DNA of 7,663 nt from Roseiflexaceae bacterium (GTDB taxonomy: Bacteria > Chloroflexota > Chloroflexia > Chloroflexales > Roseiflexaceae), in assembly GCA_947462525.1 (NCBI GenBank), contig CANHPK010000067.1:1-7663 (forward strand), in the 5' to 3' direction. The notes under the pieces are model-generated. The model did no database searches. It was not told the origin of the DNA and saw only the letters and a program-made list of their open reading frames with translations. Below are positions 1 to 6,034 of this stretch, piece after piece. The stretch's first letter is position 1. The number at the start of each line of letters is the position of its first letter. Made by a program: the position numbers and the translations under genes.

Positions 1-750
1 GCGGCCCGCACGTTGTCGGCCTCGGTCAGTAGCATGACGGCCAAAGGCTCGAGCATCGAAAAGGGTGAGTCCCTCATCGACACGATCCGCACGATCCAGG
101 CCCTCGGCGCCGATATCATTGTGATGCGCCACCACGAGTCTGGCGCGCCGTATCTGGCGGCCCAGCACTTCAAAGGGTCGATTATCAACGCAGGCGATGG
201 CCGGCACGCCCATCCGTCGCAGGCACTGCTCGATTTGTTCACCATCCGTGAGCGCCTCGGTCGGTTGGCCGGACTCAACATCGTCATCGTCGGCGACATC
301 ATCCACAGCCGCGTGGCCCGGTCGGACATCTGGGGGATGCTCCGCTGCGGCGCCAATGTCACCCTGTGCGGGCCGAGCACGCTTATCGGCGACACGACGA
401 TGTGGCAGGCAACCTTCCCCAATTTACGTATCAGCTACACCCTCGACGATTTGCTGCCCGATACGGATGTGCTGATGGCCCTGCGTATTCAGAAAGAGCG
501 CCAACAGGCTGGCCTGCTCCCGTCGCTGCGTGAATACAGCAACGACTACGGGTTGACCCAAGAGCGCCTGGATCGCATGCCGGCGCACGCCATCGTGATG
601 CACCCCGGACCGATGAACGAGGGCGTCGAAATCATGCCCGAGGCCGCAATCTCACCACGCTCGGTCATCGAAGCCCAGGTCACCAACGGCGTCGCCGTGC
701 GGATGGCCCTGTTGTATCGTCTGTCGGGCGAACCCACCGCAGCGAATTGA
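1..750 (+). CDS. pyrB: Aspartate carbamoyltransferase catalytic chain, 5'-truncated by window edge
   Basis: Catalyses carbamoyl phosphate + L-aspartate to N-carbamoyl-L-aspartate, the first committed step of de novo pyrimidine synthesis in the cytoplasm. The frame is open from base 1, and the first visible residues (AARTLSAS) match the stretch just after the carbamoyl-phosphate loop (STRTR), so roughly the first 50-60 residues lie outside the window. Visible family signatures are the GSSIEKGES segment; MRHHESGAP, carrying the carbamoyl-phosphate-binding Arg (about 127-129); NAGDGRHAHPSQALLD, with the His/Gln pair at about 211-222; VGDIIHSRVARSD; LRIQKERQ; and the C-terminal MHPGPMNEGVEI loop (598-633) and QVTNGVAVRMALL. 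No truncation or frameshift is seen inside the window. It ends 27 nt before pyrC, so the two are very likely co-transcribed. No regulatory-chain gene (pyrI) is adjacent on the visible side. The assignment is secure; only the start is unknown. Confidence 0.97.
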   Translation, partial: AARTLSASVSSMTAKGSSIEKGESLIDTIRTIQALGADIIVMRHHESGAPYLAAQHFKGSIINAGDGRHAHPSQALLDLFTIRERLGRLAGLNIVIVGDIIHSRVARSDIWGMLRCGANVTLCGPSTLIGDTTMWQATFPNLRISYTLDDLLPDTDVLMALRIQKERQQAGLLPSLREYSNDYGLTQERLDRMPAHAIVMHPGPMNEGVEIMPEAAISPRSVIEAQVTNGVAVRMALLYRLSGEPTAAN

Positions 751-764
751 TTTTGTACCCTACC

Positions 765-771
765 AGAGGAG
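765..771 (+). promoter_or_regulatory. Shine-Dalgarno site of pyrC
   Basis: AGAGGAG lies 6 nt upstream of the ATG at 778. It is a strong ribosome binding site in the 27-nt pyrB-pyrC gap and supports the 778 start. Confidence 0.8.
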
Positions 772-777
772 CACACC

Positions 778-2142
778 ATGCCGATATTGATTACCAACGG
801 CCGCATTTTTGACCCCGATACCCGCCAGAGCGAAATCGGCAGTTTGCTGATCGACAACGGCGTCGTCATTGCTCGGTATCAAGGGATCTTGCCCGCCGAC
901 GCCGGAGTGCGCACTGCCACGGGCACGACGGTCATCGACGCCACCGGTCGCATCATCAGCCCAGGCCTGATTGACCTGCACGTGCATTTGCGTGAGCCAG
1001 GCGAAGAGCACAAAGAAACCATCGCCACAGGCACGCGCGCCGCAGCCGCCGGCGGATTCACGGTGGTTGCCTGTATGCCCAACACCCGCCCCGCTGCCGA
1101 CAGTGTCGCCGTCATCGAACACATCAAACGCGCGGCCGAGAAGGCCAATTACGCCGAAGTACTGCCCATCGCCGCCGCCACCATTGGCCGGGCCGGCAAA
1201 GAGCTGAGCCCCATGCGCGAGCTGGTAGCCGCCGGGGCGATTGGCTTTTCGGACGACGGCGTGCCCGTTGGTGATCCTGCGGTGATGCGCAATGTGTTTG
1301 AATACGTCAAAATGCTGGGTGTGCCCTACTTTGGCCACTGCGAAGACATGACCCTCAGCAAAGGCTGGGGCATGCACGAAGGCGCCGTCAGCAATCGCCT
1401 GGGCTTGCCCGGCTATCCGTCTGCCGCCGAAGAAGTCGGCATCGCCCGCGACATTGCCCTGTGCGAGCTGACGGGCAGCCGCCTCCACGTCTGCCACGTC
1501 TCGACTGCAGGCGGAGTCGCCCTGATCCGGGCAGCCAAAGCCCGCGGGGTGCGCGTCACGGCCGAGGCCGCCCCGCATCACCTGCTCCTGAGCGATCGCT
1601 GGGTACTGGGCTGGCTGGACGAGGCCGCCGTGGCCGAAAACGTCCCCGGCGTGTCGCTCGACCCGACCCTGCGCGCGCCCTATGACACATCGACCCGTGT
1701 CAGCCCGCCACTACGCAGCGAGGCCGACGCCGAAGCGGTGCTGCTCGGGTTGCTCGACGGCACGCTGGACTTCGTCGCCACCGATCACGCACCCCACGGC
1801 AAAGTCGACAAAGAAGTCGAATACCGCACCGCCATGGCGGGTCTGATTGGCAGCGAAACAGCCCTTTCGCTCATGCTGATGCTCGTGAACCGTGGCCGTA
1901 TGAGCCTCGAAGACGTGCTGGTACGTATGACCGATATCCCCGCTGCTATGATTGGCCGCGGCACGACTGCACTGCGCGTGGGCGCCCGCGCCGATGTGAC
2001 GGTCATCGACACTGAGTTGGTCTGGACGGTCGACGCGTCGACGATTCTGTCCAAAAACCACAACACCCCGTTGCTGGGCAACAAGCTCAAAGGCCGGGCG
2101 GTAGCGACAGTCTATCGCGGCCACATTACCTACCAGGCGTAA
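778..2142 (+). CDS. pyrC: Dihydroorotase, class I, multifunctional-complex type
   Basis: Cyclises N-carbamoyl-L-aspartate to L-dihydroorotate, the step after PyrB. The 454-aa amidohydrolase-superfamily protein has an N-terminal beta segment (MPILITNGRIFDP), the metal-binding HxH in DLHVHLREPG (H68, H70, with substrate Arg R72), MPNTRP (N102), SDDG (D159/D160, at the place of the bridging metal ligand in class I enzymes), GHCED (H187), HVCHVST (H240) and the catalytic Asp in ATDHAPH (D336). All metal and catalytic positions appear present, so this should be an active enzyme rather than the inactive PyrC-like partner found beside PyrB in some bacteria. Between APHH (266-268) and SPPLRS (309-314) the loop is longer than in compact bacterial enzymes. 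It starts behind a clear ribosome binding site and ends only 3 nt before the next ATG, so the sugar-type genes downstream probably share its transcript. Confidence 0.97.
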   Translation: MPILITNGRIFDPDTRQSEIGSLLIDNGVVIARYQGILPADAGVRTATGTTVIDATGRIISPGLIDLHVHLREPGEEHKETIATGTRAAAAGGFTVVACMPNTRPAADSVAVIEHIKRAAEKANYAEVLPIAAATIGRAGKELSPMRELVAAGAIGFSDDGVPVGDPAVMRNVFEYVKMLGVPYFGHCEDMTLSKGWGMHEGAVSNRLGLPGYPSAAEEVGIARDIALCELTGSRLHVCHVSTAGGVALIRAAKARGVRVTAEAAPHHLLLSDRWVLGWLDEAAVAENVPGVSLDPTLRAPYDTSTRVSPPLRSEADAEAVLLGLLDGTLDFVATDHAPHGKVDKEVEYRTAMAGLIGSETALSLMLMLVNRGRMSLEDVLVRMTDIPAAMIGRGTTALRVGARADVTVIDTELVWTVDASTILSKNHNTPLLGNKLKGRAVATVYRGHITYQA

Positions 2143-2145
2143 GCG

Positions 2146-2805
2146 ATGATACGTCGTCAGCTGTGGGCGAACCGCCTGTCTGTCACCGGACTGGCACAAA
2201 TCGATGGTGCGGGGATCGCGTCGTTAACGCAGTTCCCCGACTCGCCATGGGCGACACGCATACGCACCGCGAGCATTTTCCGTCACGACCTATGGCTGTA
2301 CGGATACCTCGAGGCATGCGATGGCGATGCGGCAGAAGGATTTGCAACGGCGTTCCTCACGGACTACAGCACACCGATAGCCACGTCGATGGGCGAACGC
2401 TGGACATTGCCGTTACTCGACATATTTCACGACGGGAGCCCCGAAGACGGCGCAGAGTGGCGCATTCCAGAAGAAATTCCTCAGAAACGTATCGGCTCTT
2501 TGGCGCGGCTCAAGCCCGAGACATATAGTCGGTACGTCTTTTATCACTACCAGCGTCAAGCCGAGCTCCCACAGAGCTTCAATCGGCGCTACATTATTGG
2601 TGCGCACGATACGACGATTTTTTCGTATCAAGAGCTGCCGGCAATCACCACGGCCCCGCCACCACCGACGCTCCCCACCCACAATACGCCCCATGATTGG
2701 CAAGCGGTGATGGAACCGCACTTCGAACCGTGGATTGCCACGCCGGATGAGCAACGATTCTGGCGAGTACTCCCCTGTCTATGGACATATAATTGCACAG
2801 AGTAG
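2146..2805 (+). CDS. Tandem L-rhamnose-mutarotase-like (dimeric alpha/beta barrel) protein
   Basis: 219 aa, soluble, no signal peptide. The second half (about 113-217) follows the L-rhamnose mutarotase pattern: strand RIGSLARLKPE, helix with Y130-xxx-H134 (the Tyr-xxx-His spacing of the RhaM active-site pair Y18/H22), strand pair RRYIIGAHDTTIFSYQE, then EQRFW (203-206 QRFW), which lines up with QRWW of RhaM. The first half (about 35-100) repeats the later part of this fold: TRIRTASIFRHDLWLYGYLE, then GERW (83-86) and LLDIFHDG, but a Tyr-xxx-His pair is not evident there. It is therefore probably a fused two-domain version of a protein that is normally a roughly 100-aa homodimer. The inferred role is interconversion of alpha and beta anomers of a sugar, perhaps L-rhamnose, L-fucose or a relative. 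A proline-rich linker (about 170-178) sits inside the second half. The start is 3 nt after the pyrC stop with only a weak AGG upstream, suggesting translational coupling. Binding without catalysis is also possible. Confidence 0.6.
   Translation: MIRRQLWANRLSVTGLAQIDGAGIASLTQFPDSPWATRIRTASIFRHDLWLYGYLEACDGDAAEGFATAFLTDYSTPIATSMGERWTLPLLDIFHDGSPEDGAEWRIPEEIPQKRIGSLARLKPETYSRYVFYHYQRQAELPQSFNRRYIIGAHDTTIFSYQELPAITTAPPPPTLPTHNTPHDWQAVMEPHFEPWIATPDEQRFWRVLPCLWTYNCTE
2788..2793 (+). promoter_or_regulatory. Possible internal -10 box
   Basis: A perfect TATAAT lies in the last codons of the mutarotase-like gene, in a locally AT-rich patch about 40 nt before the ATG at 2832. No good TTGACA-like -35 lies 16-18 nt upstream and there is no extended -10 TG, so this is only a candidate for a promoter driving the two downstream genes. 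Confidence 0.25.
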
Positions 2806-2821
2806 CAGTAGATTTCACAAT

Positions 2822-2825
2822 GGAG
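2822..2825 (+). promoter_or_regulatory. Shine-Dalgarno site of the glycosidase-like gene
   Basis: GGAG (within TGGAGTGA) lies 6 nt before the ATG at 2832, in the 26-nt gap after the mutarotase-like gene. It decides the start against an internal ATG further in the frame. Confidence 0.7.
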
Positions 2826-2831
2826 TGACGT

Positions 2832-4748
2832 ATGCGATACCCTACCACGCACATTTCCACACGCATGGCAATGCCCATCTGGGCCATTCAGCAGCGCCAC
2901 TTGTTCACGACCCTCGAGCAGGCAGCAGACGTCTTCATTGCCCGCTATGTGCACACGGATGGTACGTTGCGCTGGCGTAGCCACTGGCCGGGGATGGATG
3001 GGTCAGATGACCCCTACGAAGGATTCATGCAGCTGGCACTGTTGTACGTGCTGGGTGGGTCGGATCACCTCTACGACGAGGCACGGCGCATCTGGGACGG
3101 CATTACCTGGCAATGGACCGAGTATGGGCAAATCGACCGTGAATTCACCAAATACTACGACTGGATGCACCACGGCGAGGGCTATCTGTATATCTACTTC
3201 CTCGGCTTGGCCCATCCCAACCAACGCAAAGACCAGCAGCGTGCGCACCGCTTTGCGGCGATGTATACCGGCGATGATTCGCGCGCGCAGAATTTTGACA
3301 AAACCCACACGCTGATTCGCTCACCATTGACCGGTAGTCACGGACCGCGCTTTGTGGCGACCGCCGAAGATTGGATGACGCACCGCGTCGTGCTCGATCA
3401 CTACCTCGCGCCATTTGAAGACGTCGTCGACACCGACTTTGCGACGCGCAAGTGCACCTGGACCAACGACACCATCTACGCCGACGTCATTGCCAAAATG
3501 AACGAACGGATGAATCGTGGCGACGTGCCCCTCAATCTCAATGCCACCGGCTTGGTCACCCATGCATTCATGTACAGCAACGACGATGCACACAAGCAGT
3601 GGGTCCTCGATTACCTGGCTGCCTGGGAAGAACGGGCTACCCGCAACGGCGGCATCATCCCCGACAACGTCGGCCTCGACGACGTCATTGGTCAGTACAT
3701 CGATGGCAAGTGGTGGGGCGGCTACTATGGCTGGCGCTGGCCACACGGCTTTATGACAATCATCGAACCCATCACCAATGCCTGCATGAACGCACTGCTC
3801 CTGACCGGCGACGAACGCTGGCTGACGTTGGCACGCCAGCAACTCGATGCGAATTGGGCGCTGGGCAAGGACGTCGACGGGATGTGGTACGTGCCTAATC
3901 GGCACATCGACGCAGGCTGGGACGACTATCGCCCCGCCATGCAGAAGTACCCCATTTATTTGTGGTTGGCATCGCTGGCTGACGAAGACCTCGCACGCAT
4001 CACGCGCATCCCACGCACCGAGGATTGGAACGCCATCCACATCGGCAAGGGCAAGCACTACATCAGTAATACCCTGCCGTGGTTCGAATACATCCAAGGG
4101 CGCAATCCCGACTACCCGACGCGGATTCTGCAGGCCAATCTCGATTTGGTGGCCAATCAACTCACCAAAATGCAGTTGCCAATCGCAGATCCGGCACGCT
4201 GGCACAATATCGCTGGCCTCGATCAATCCAGCCTCAACATCAGCATGGATGTCGACCCCATTCACGCATGGCAAGAACTGACCCCCGTTATCGTCGAAGG
4301 GTTGGTGCAAACGACGCTCGGTGCGCCGATGCACATCTCGCATGGGGGCTTGCAATTCGGTCAAGTACGCTACTACGACGGCGCGCGCCGCCGCCCTGGC
4401 CTCCCGCCGGGGGTGGCAGCACTCGTCAGCGCAGTCGGACCCACACACGTAACGATTACCCTGGTCAATACCGACCCGACCGAACTGCGTGACGTCGTCG
4501 TGCAAGCCGGCGTGTTTGGGGAACATCAGTTCGTCGGCGTCGAGATTGCAGACAGTGATGGCACCATCCTGCAGCAGGATACATGCCAATCGCGCTGGTA
4601 TGGACTCGTCATCGCACCCCTGTGCGGTGCGGTATGCACCTTCAGAGTCGCACGCTACCAGAGTGCACCGAGTTACGCGACGCCGTGGCAAGATGCCGCG
4701 TCGGATCATCTGCACATCACGCCACGTCAGCCGCTCGGTGACCGCTGA
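2832..4748 (+). CDS. Unrecognised (alpha/alpha)6-barrel glycosidase-like protein
   Basis: 638 aa, no signal peptide or membrane segment, so probably cytoplasmic. I cannot name its family. What is visible: residues about 20-400 are rich in amphipathic helices with repeated Trp/Tyr/Asp/His clusters, as in six-hairpin glycosidases: WRSHWPGMDGSDDPYEGF (48-65), YYDWMHHGEGYLY (108-120), TWTNDTIYADV, NERMNRGDVPLNLNATGLV (224-242), NGGIIPDNVG (272-281), WWGGYYGWRWPHG (294-306), GMWYVPNRHIDAGWDDYRP (350-368). Residues about 510-608 look like a beta-sandwich tail (ITLVNTDPTELRDVVVQAG). The aromatic and acidic clusters, including D57, D59, D60, E63 and D278, would suit a carbohydrate-binding cleft; the catalytic acids cannot be assigned from one sequence. 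It sits between a sugar-mutarotase-like gene and a sugar-dehydrogenase-like gene, which supports a role in hydrolysing (or lyase cleavage of) a small imported glycoside. Its TGA shares its A with the next ATG. Confidence 0.5.
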   Translation: MRYPTTHISTRMAMPIWAIQQRHLFTTLEQAADVFIARYVHTDGTLRWRSHWPGMDGSDDPYEGFMQLALLYVLGGSDHLYDEARRIWDGITWQWTEYGQIDREFTKYYDWMHHGEGYLYIYFLGLAHPNQRKDQQRAHRFAAMYTGDDSRAQNFDKTHTLIRSPLTGSHGPRFVATAEDWMTHRVVLDHYLAPFEDVVDTDFATRKCTWTNDTIYADVIAKMNERMNRGDVPLNLNATGLVTHAFMYSNDDAHKQWVLDYLAAWEERATRNGGIIPDNVGLDDVIGQYIDGKWWGGYYGWRWPHGFMTIIEPITNACMNALLLTGDERWLTLARQQLDANWALGKDVDGMWYVPNRHIDAGWDDYRPAMQKYPIYLWLASLADEDLARITRIPRTEDWNAIHIGKGKHYISNTLPWFEYIQGRNPDYPTRILQANLDLVANQLTKMQLPIADPARWHNIAGLDQSSLNISMDVDPIHAWQELTPVIVEGLVQTTLGAPMHISHGGLQFGQVRYYDGARRRPGLPPGVAALVSAVGPTHVTITLVNTDPTELRDVVVQAGVFGEHQFVGVEIADSDGTILQQDTCQSRWYGLVIAPLCGAVCTFRVARYQSAPSYATPWQDAASDHLHITPRQPLGDR

Positions 4749-5653
4749 TGCAATACAAACGACTCGGTCGCACCGGCTGGCAGGTGTCGGCAATGGGCTT
4801 GGGTGGCGCTGCGTTGGGCGATGAGTTCGGAGCGATTAGCCCCGCCCAGGCAGCCCACACCGTAGCAGCGGCGCGCGATGCCGGCATCAATTTCTTCGAT
4901 ACTGCTGCACAATACGGGCTCGGCGAGAGCGAACGGCGCATGGGCGCGGCGCTCAAACCCTACCGCCGCGACGTCATCTTGGCGACCAAAGCGGTCATGC
5001 GCGGCACACCCTATGACTATGCGACTACCATGAAATCGGTCCACGACAGTCTGGCGCGGCTGCAAACCGACTATATCGACCTGATACAGCTCCACGAAGC
5101 CGAAACGACGACGTTCGACGTTGCTATCGATGGGTGTATACGGGCGTTTGCGGACCTCAAAAAGGCCGGCGTCGTACGGGCGATTGGCGTCAATGGTCGT
5201 GATATCGCTACCCTCCTTCCGTATATCGAAAGTGGCCTCATCGATACCACATTGGTCTTCTGCCGCTACATGCTCATCGACACGACCATTGTTGACGCAC
5301 TCATCCCCGCCACCCGTCACCATGATGTGGCCATCATCAACGGTAGCCCGCTGGGCATGGGCCTGCTGACCGATGTACCCGCTCCGTTTTTGCGGGATGA
5401 TACTGCGCTGTTGGCCGAAGTTGCACGTCGCAAAATGCACATCGCGCACCTCGCCCGGCCCGGCGCAAACGGATTCGTCGAGCCGGCCATGCGCTACAGC
5501 TTGACGCACCCCGACATCGCCGTGACGCTCACCGGCGCAGCGCATCCCGATGTGCTGCGTGCCAATCTGGCGTTTTGTGATGGTGTGGGCCCGTCCGATG
5601 TCGAACGCCTGCAGACCGAGGCGCTGTTCGCCGGGCAAAAGGTCTTTTCGTAA
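4748..5653 (+). CDS. Aldo/keto reductase, L-galactose/L-fucose dehydrogenase type
   Basis: 301 aa, soluble NAD(P)-dependent oxidoreductase with a TIM barrel. The N-terminal MQYKRLGRTGWQVSAMGLGG is typical of the superfamily. The catalytic tetrad is complete: D51 and Y56 in FFDTAAQYG, K81 in LATKA, H116 in QLHEAE. The stretch FCRYMLIDTT (171-180) and NGSPLGMGLLT (198-208) closely resemble plant L-galactose dehydrogenase and bacterial L-fucose dehydrogenase (SYCHYSLNDST / ASPLAMGLL), unlike the general aldehyde reductases. Such enzymes oxidise the C1 hydroxyl of an L-sugar to the lactone. The TGATG overlap with the preceding gene (1 nt), with a GGTGA at 4737-4741, indicates translational coupling. 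No gene follows it on this strand in the window. Family is sure; the substrate (L-fucose, L-galactose, L-rhamnose or another) is inference. Confidence 0.85.
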   Translation: MQYKRLGRTGWQVSAMGLGGAALGDEFGAISPAQAAHTVAAARDAGINFFDTAAQYGLGESERRMGAALKPYRRDVILATKAVMRGTPYDYATTMKSVHDSLARLQTDYIDLIQLHEAETTTFDVAIDGCIRAFADLKKAGVVRAIGVNGRDIATLLPYIESGLIDTTLVFCRYMLIDTTIVDALIPATRHHDVAIINGSPLGMGLLTDVPAPFLRDDTALLAEVARRKMHIAHLARPGANGFVEPAMRYSLTHPDIAVTLTGAAHPDVLRANLAFCDGVGPSDVERLQTEALFAGQKVFS

Positions 5654-5689
5654 TCGCATCACAGTCCGGATGCACACACAAAATCCTTC

Positions 5690-5705
5690 CGCGACTGCTG
5701 TCGCG
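5690..5705. repeat. Small inverted repeat
   Basis: CGCGAC and GTCGCG with a 4-nt TGCT loop, 37 nt after the reductase stop. There is no T tract after it, so it is not an intrinsic terminator by itself; it may fold in the 3' end of the transcript. Confidence 0.35.
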
Positions 5706-5763
5706 CCAGCCACCACGCGGCAAGCAGCGCACGAACCCCATTCATAACTACGTACGGCGAAAA

Positions 5764-5782
5764 CCGGGTGCGCCGCACCCGG
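5764..5782. repeat. GC-rich hairpin upstream of terminator
   Basis: CCGGGTGC and GCACCCGG form a perfect 8-bp stem with a GCC loop. No T tract follows; it ends 7 nt before the palindrome at 5790-5807. It may be a stabilising 3' stem or half of a tandem terminator. Confidence 0.5.
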
Positions 5783-5789
5783 CACGGGT

Positions 5790-5812
5790 CCGCAGTGGCC
5801 ACTGCGGTTTTT
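5790..5812 (+). terminator. Rho-independent terminator of the plus-strand operon
   Basis: An 18-nt perfect palindrome (CCGCAGTGG + CCACTGCGG) is immediately followed by TTTTT (5808-5812). As RNA it would form a roughly 7-bp stem with a 4-nt loop. It is 136 nt after the reductase stop. On the minus strand there is no T tract, so it is directional. Confidence 0.8.
5798..5811 (+). repeat. Direct repeat A, copy 1
   Basis: GCCACTGCGGTTTT, the right arm and T tract of the terminator, recurs at 5866-5879. Confidence 0.6.
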
Positions 5813-5821
5813 GCCCATACA
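5811..5821 (+). repeat. Direct repeat B, copy 1
   Basis: TTGCCCATACA, directly after the terminator T tract, recurs exactly at 5950-5960. Confidence 0.5.
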
Positions 5822-5865
5822 TCTGACAGACCATCCCCCGTCTAGCCTTTCCAAATGCAAAAAAA

Positions 5866-5879
5866 GCCACTGCGGTTTT
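5866..5879 (+). repeat. Direct repeat A, copy 2
   Basis: An exact second copy of GCCACTGCGGTTTT without its left arm, preceded by a run of seven A. It could pair with the left arm of the terminator (5790-5797) as an alternative stem. On the minus strand it gives a weak imperfect stem (CC/GG) followed by a long T run, so a weak minus-strand terminator is possible. Confidence 0.5.
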
Positions 5880-5949
5880 CACCCAAAAAAACATGCTCTA
5901 CCGCACGTCAAACCACCCGCGCAGTGAGTGCAATCTGATGACGATGCCC

Positions 5950-5960
5950 TTGCCCATACA
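5950..5960 (+). repeat. Direct repeat B, copy 2
   Basis: An exact copy of the 11-nt TTGCCCATACA found at 5811-5821, here just upstream of the minus-strand terminator stem. Confidence 0.5.
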
Positions 5961-5988
5961 AAAACACCGGTTGCGATGACGCAACCGG
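5960..5988 (-). terminator. Rho-independent terminator of the minus-strand operon
   Basis: CCGGTTGCG and CGCAACCGG form a perfect 9-bp stem with a 4-nt loop (5967-5988). Read on the minus strand it is followed by TGTTTTT (complement of 5960-5966), the layout of an intrinsic terminator for the operon that ends at 6035, about 47 nt upstream. Confidence 0.75.
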
Positions 5989-5997
5989 CAGAGCGAG

Positions 5998-6024
5998 CGG
6001 CGTGGTCGGAGCCACGCCGTTTTT
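5998..6024 (+). terminator. Second plus-strand rho-independent terminator
   Basis: CGGCGTGG and CCACGCCG form an 8-bp perfect stem with a 6-nt loop (5998-6019), followed by TTTTT (6020-6024). It lies 11 nt before the end of the minus-strand gene and more than 340 nt past the last plus-strand stop, so it is a back-up against readthrough or the end of an unrecognised short transcript. Confidence 0.75.
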
Positions 6025-6034
6025 CACAACATCG

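Larger units (their letters stand above)
5654..6034. other. Non-coding convergent intergenic region
   Basis: 381 nt between the two convergent operons. I see no credible gene: frames here are short, lack ribosome binding sites and recognisable motifs. It holds several perfect inverted repeats (5690-5705, 5764-5782, 5790-5807, 5967-5988, 5998-6019), T or A tracts beside three of them, and two short direct repeats, all listed separately. The part 5822-5959 has poly-A runs and nothing else I can assign. Confidence 0.8.

Noticed and set aside
760..1581. 273-aa minus-strand open frame over pyrC
   Set aside because: Antisense to a dihydroorotase with all its motifs; composition is typical of a shadow frame.
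1592..1599. GCGATCGC palindrome, the HIP1 octamer abundant in many cyanobacteria
   Set aside because: A single copy noticed in the window; HIP1-rich genomes would show several, so it is not evidence of cyanobacterial origin.
3321..4793. 490-aa open frame on the minus strand opposite the glycosidase-like gene
   Set aside because: It is an antisense shadow of a GC-rich gene: no known motif, no ribosome binding site, and the plus-strand frame has ordered conserved motifs over the whole length.
4727..5860. 377-aa minus-strand open frame across the aldo/keto reductase
   Set aside because: The plus-strand reductase is unmistakable with a complete catalytic tetrad; the antisense translation is Arg/Cys/His-rich and unlike any family I know.
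5654..6034. CRISPR array or small mobile element in the repeat-bearing intergenic region
   Set aside because: Only two copies of each short repeat, with unequal spacing, no transposase and no terminal inverted repeats with target duplication.
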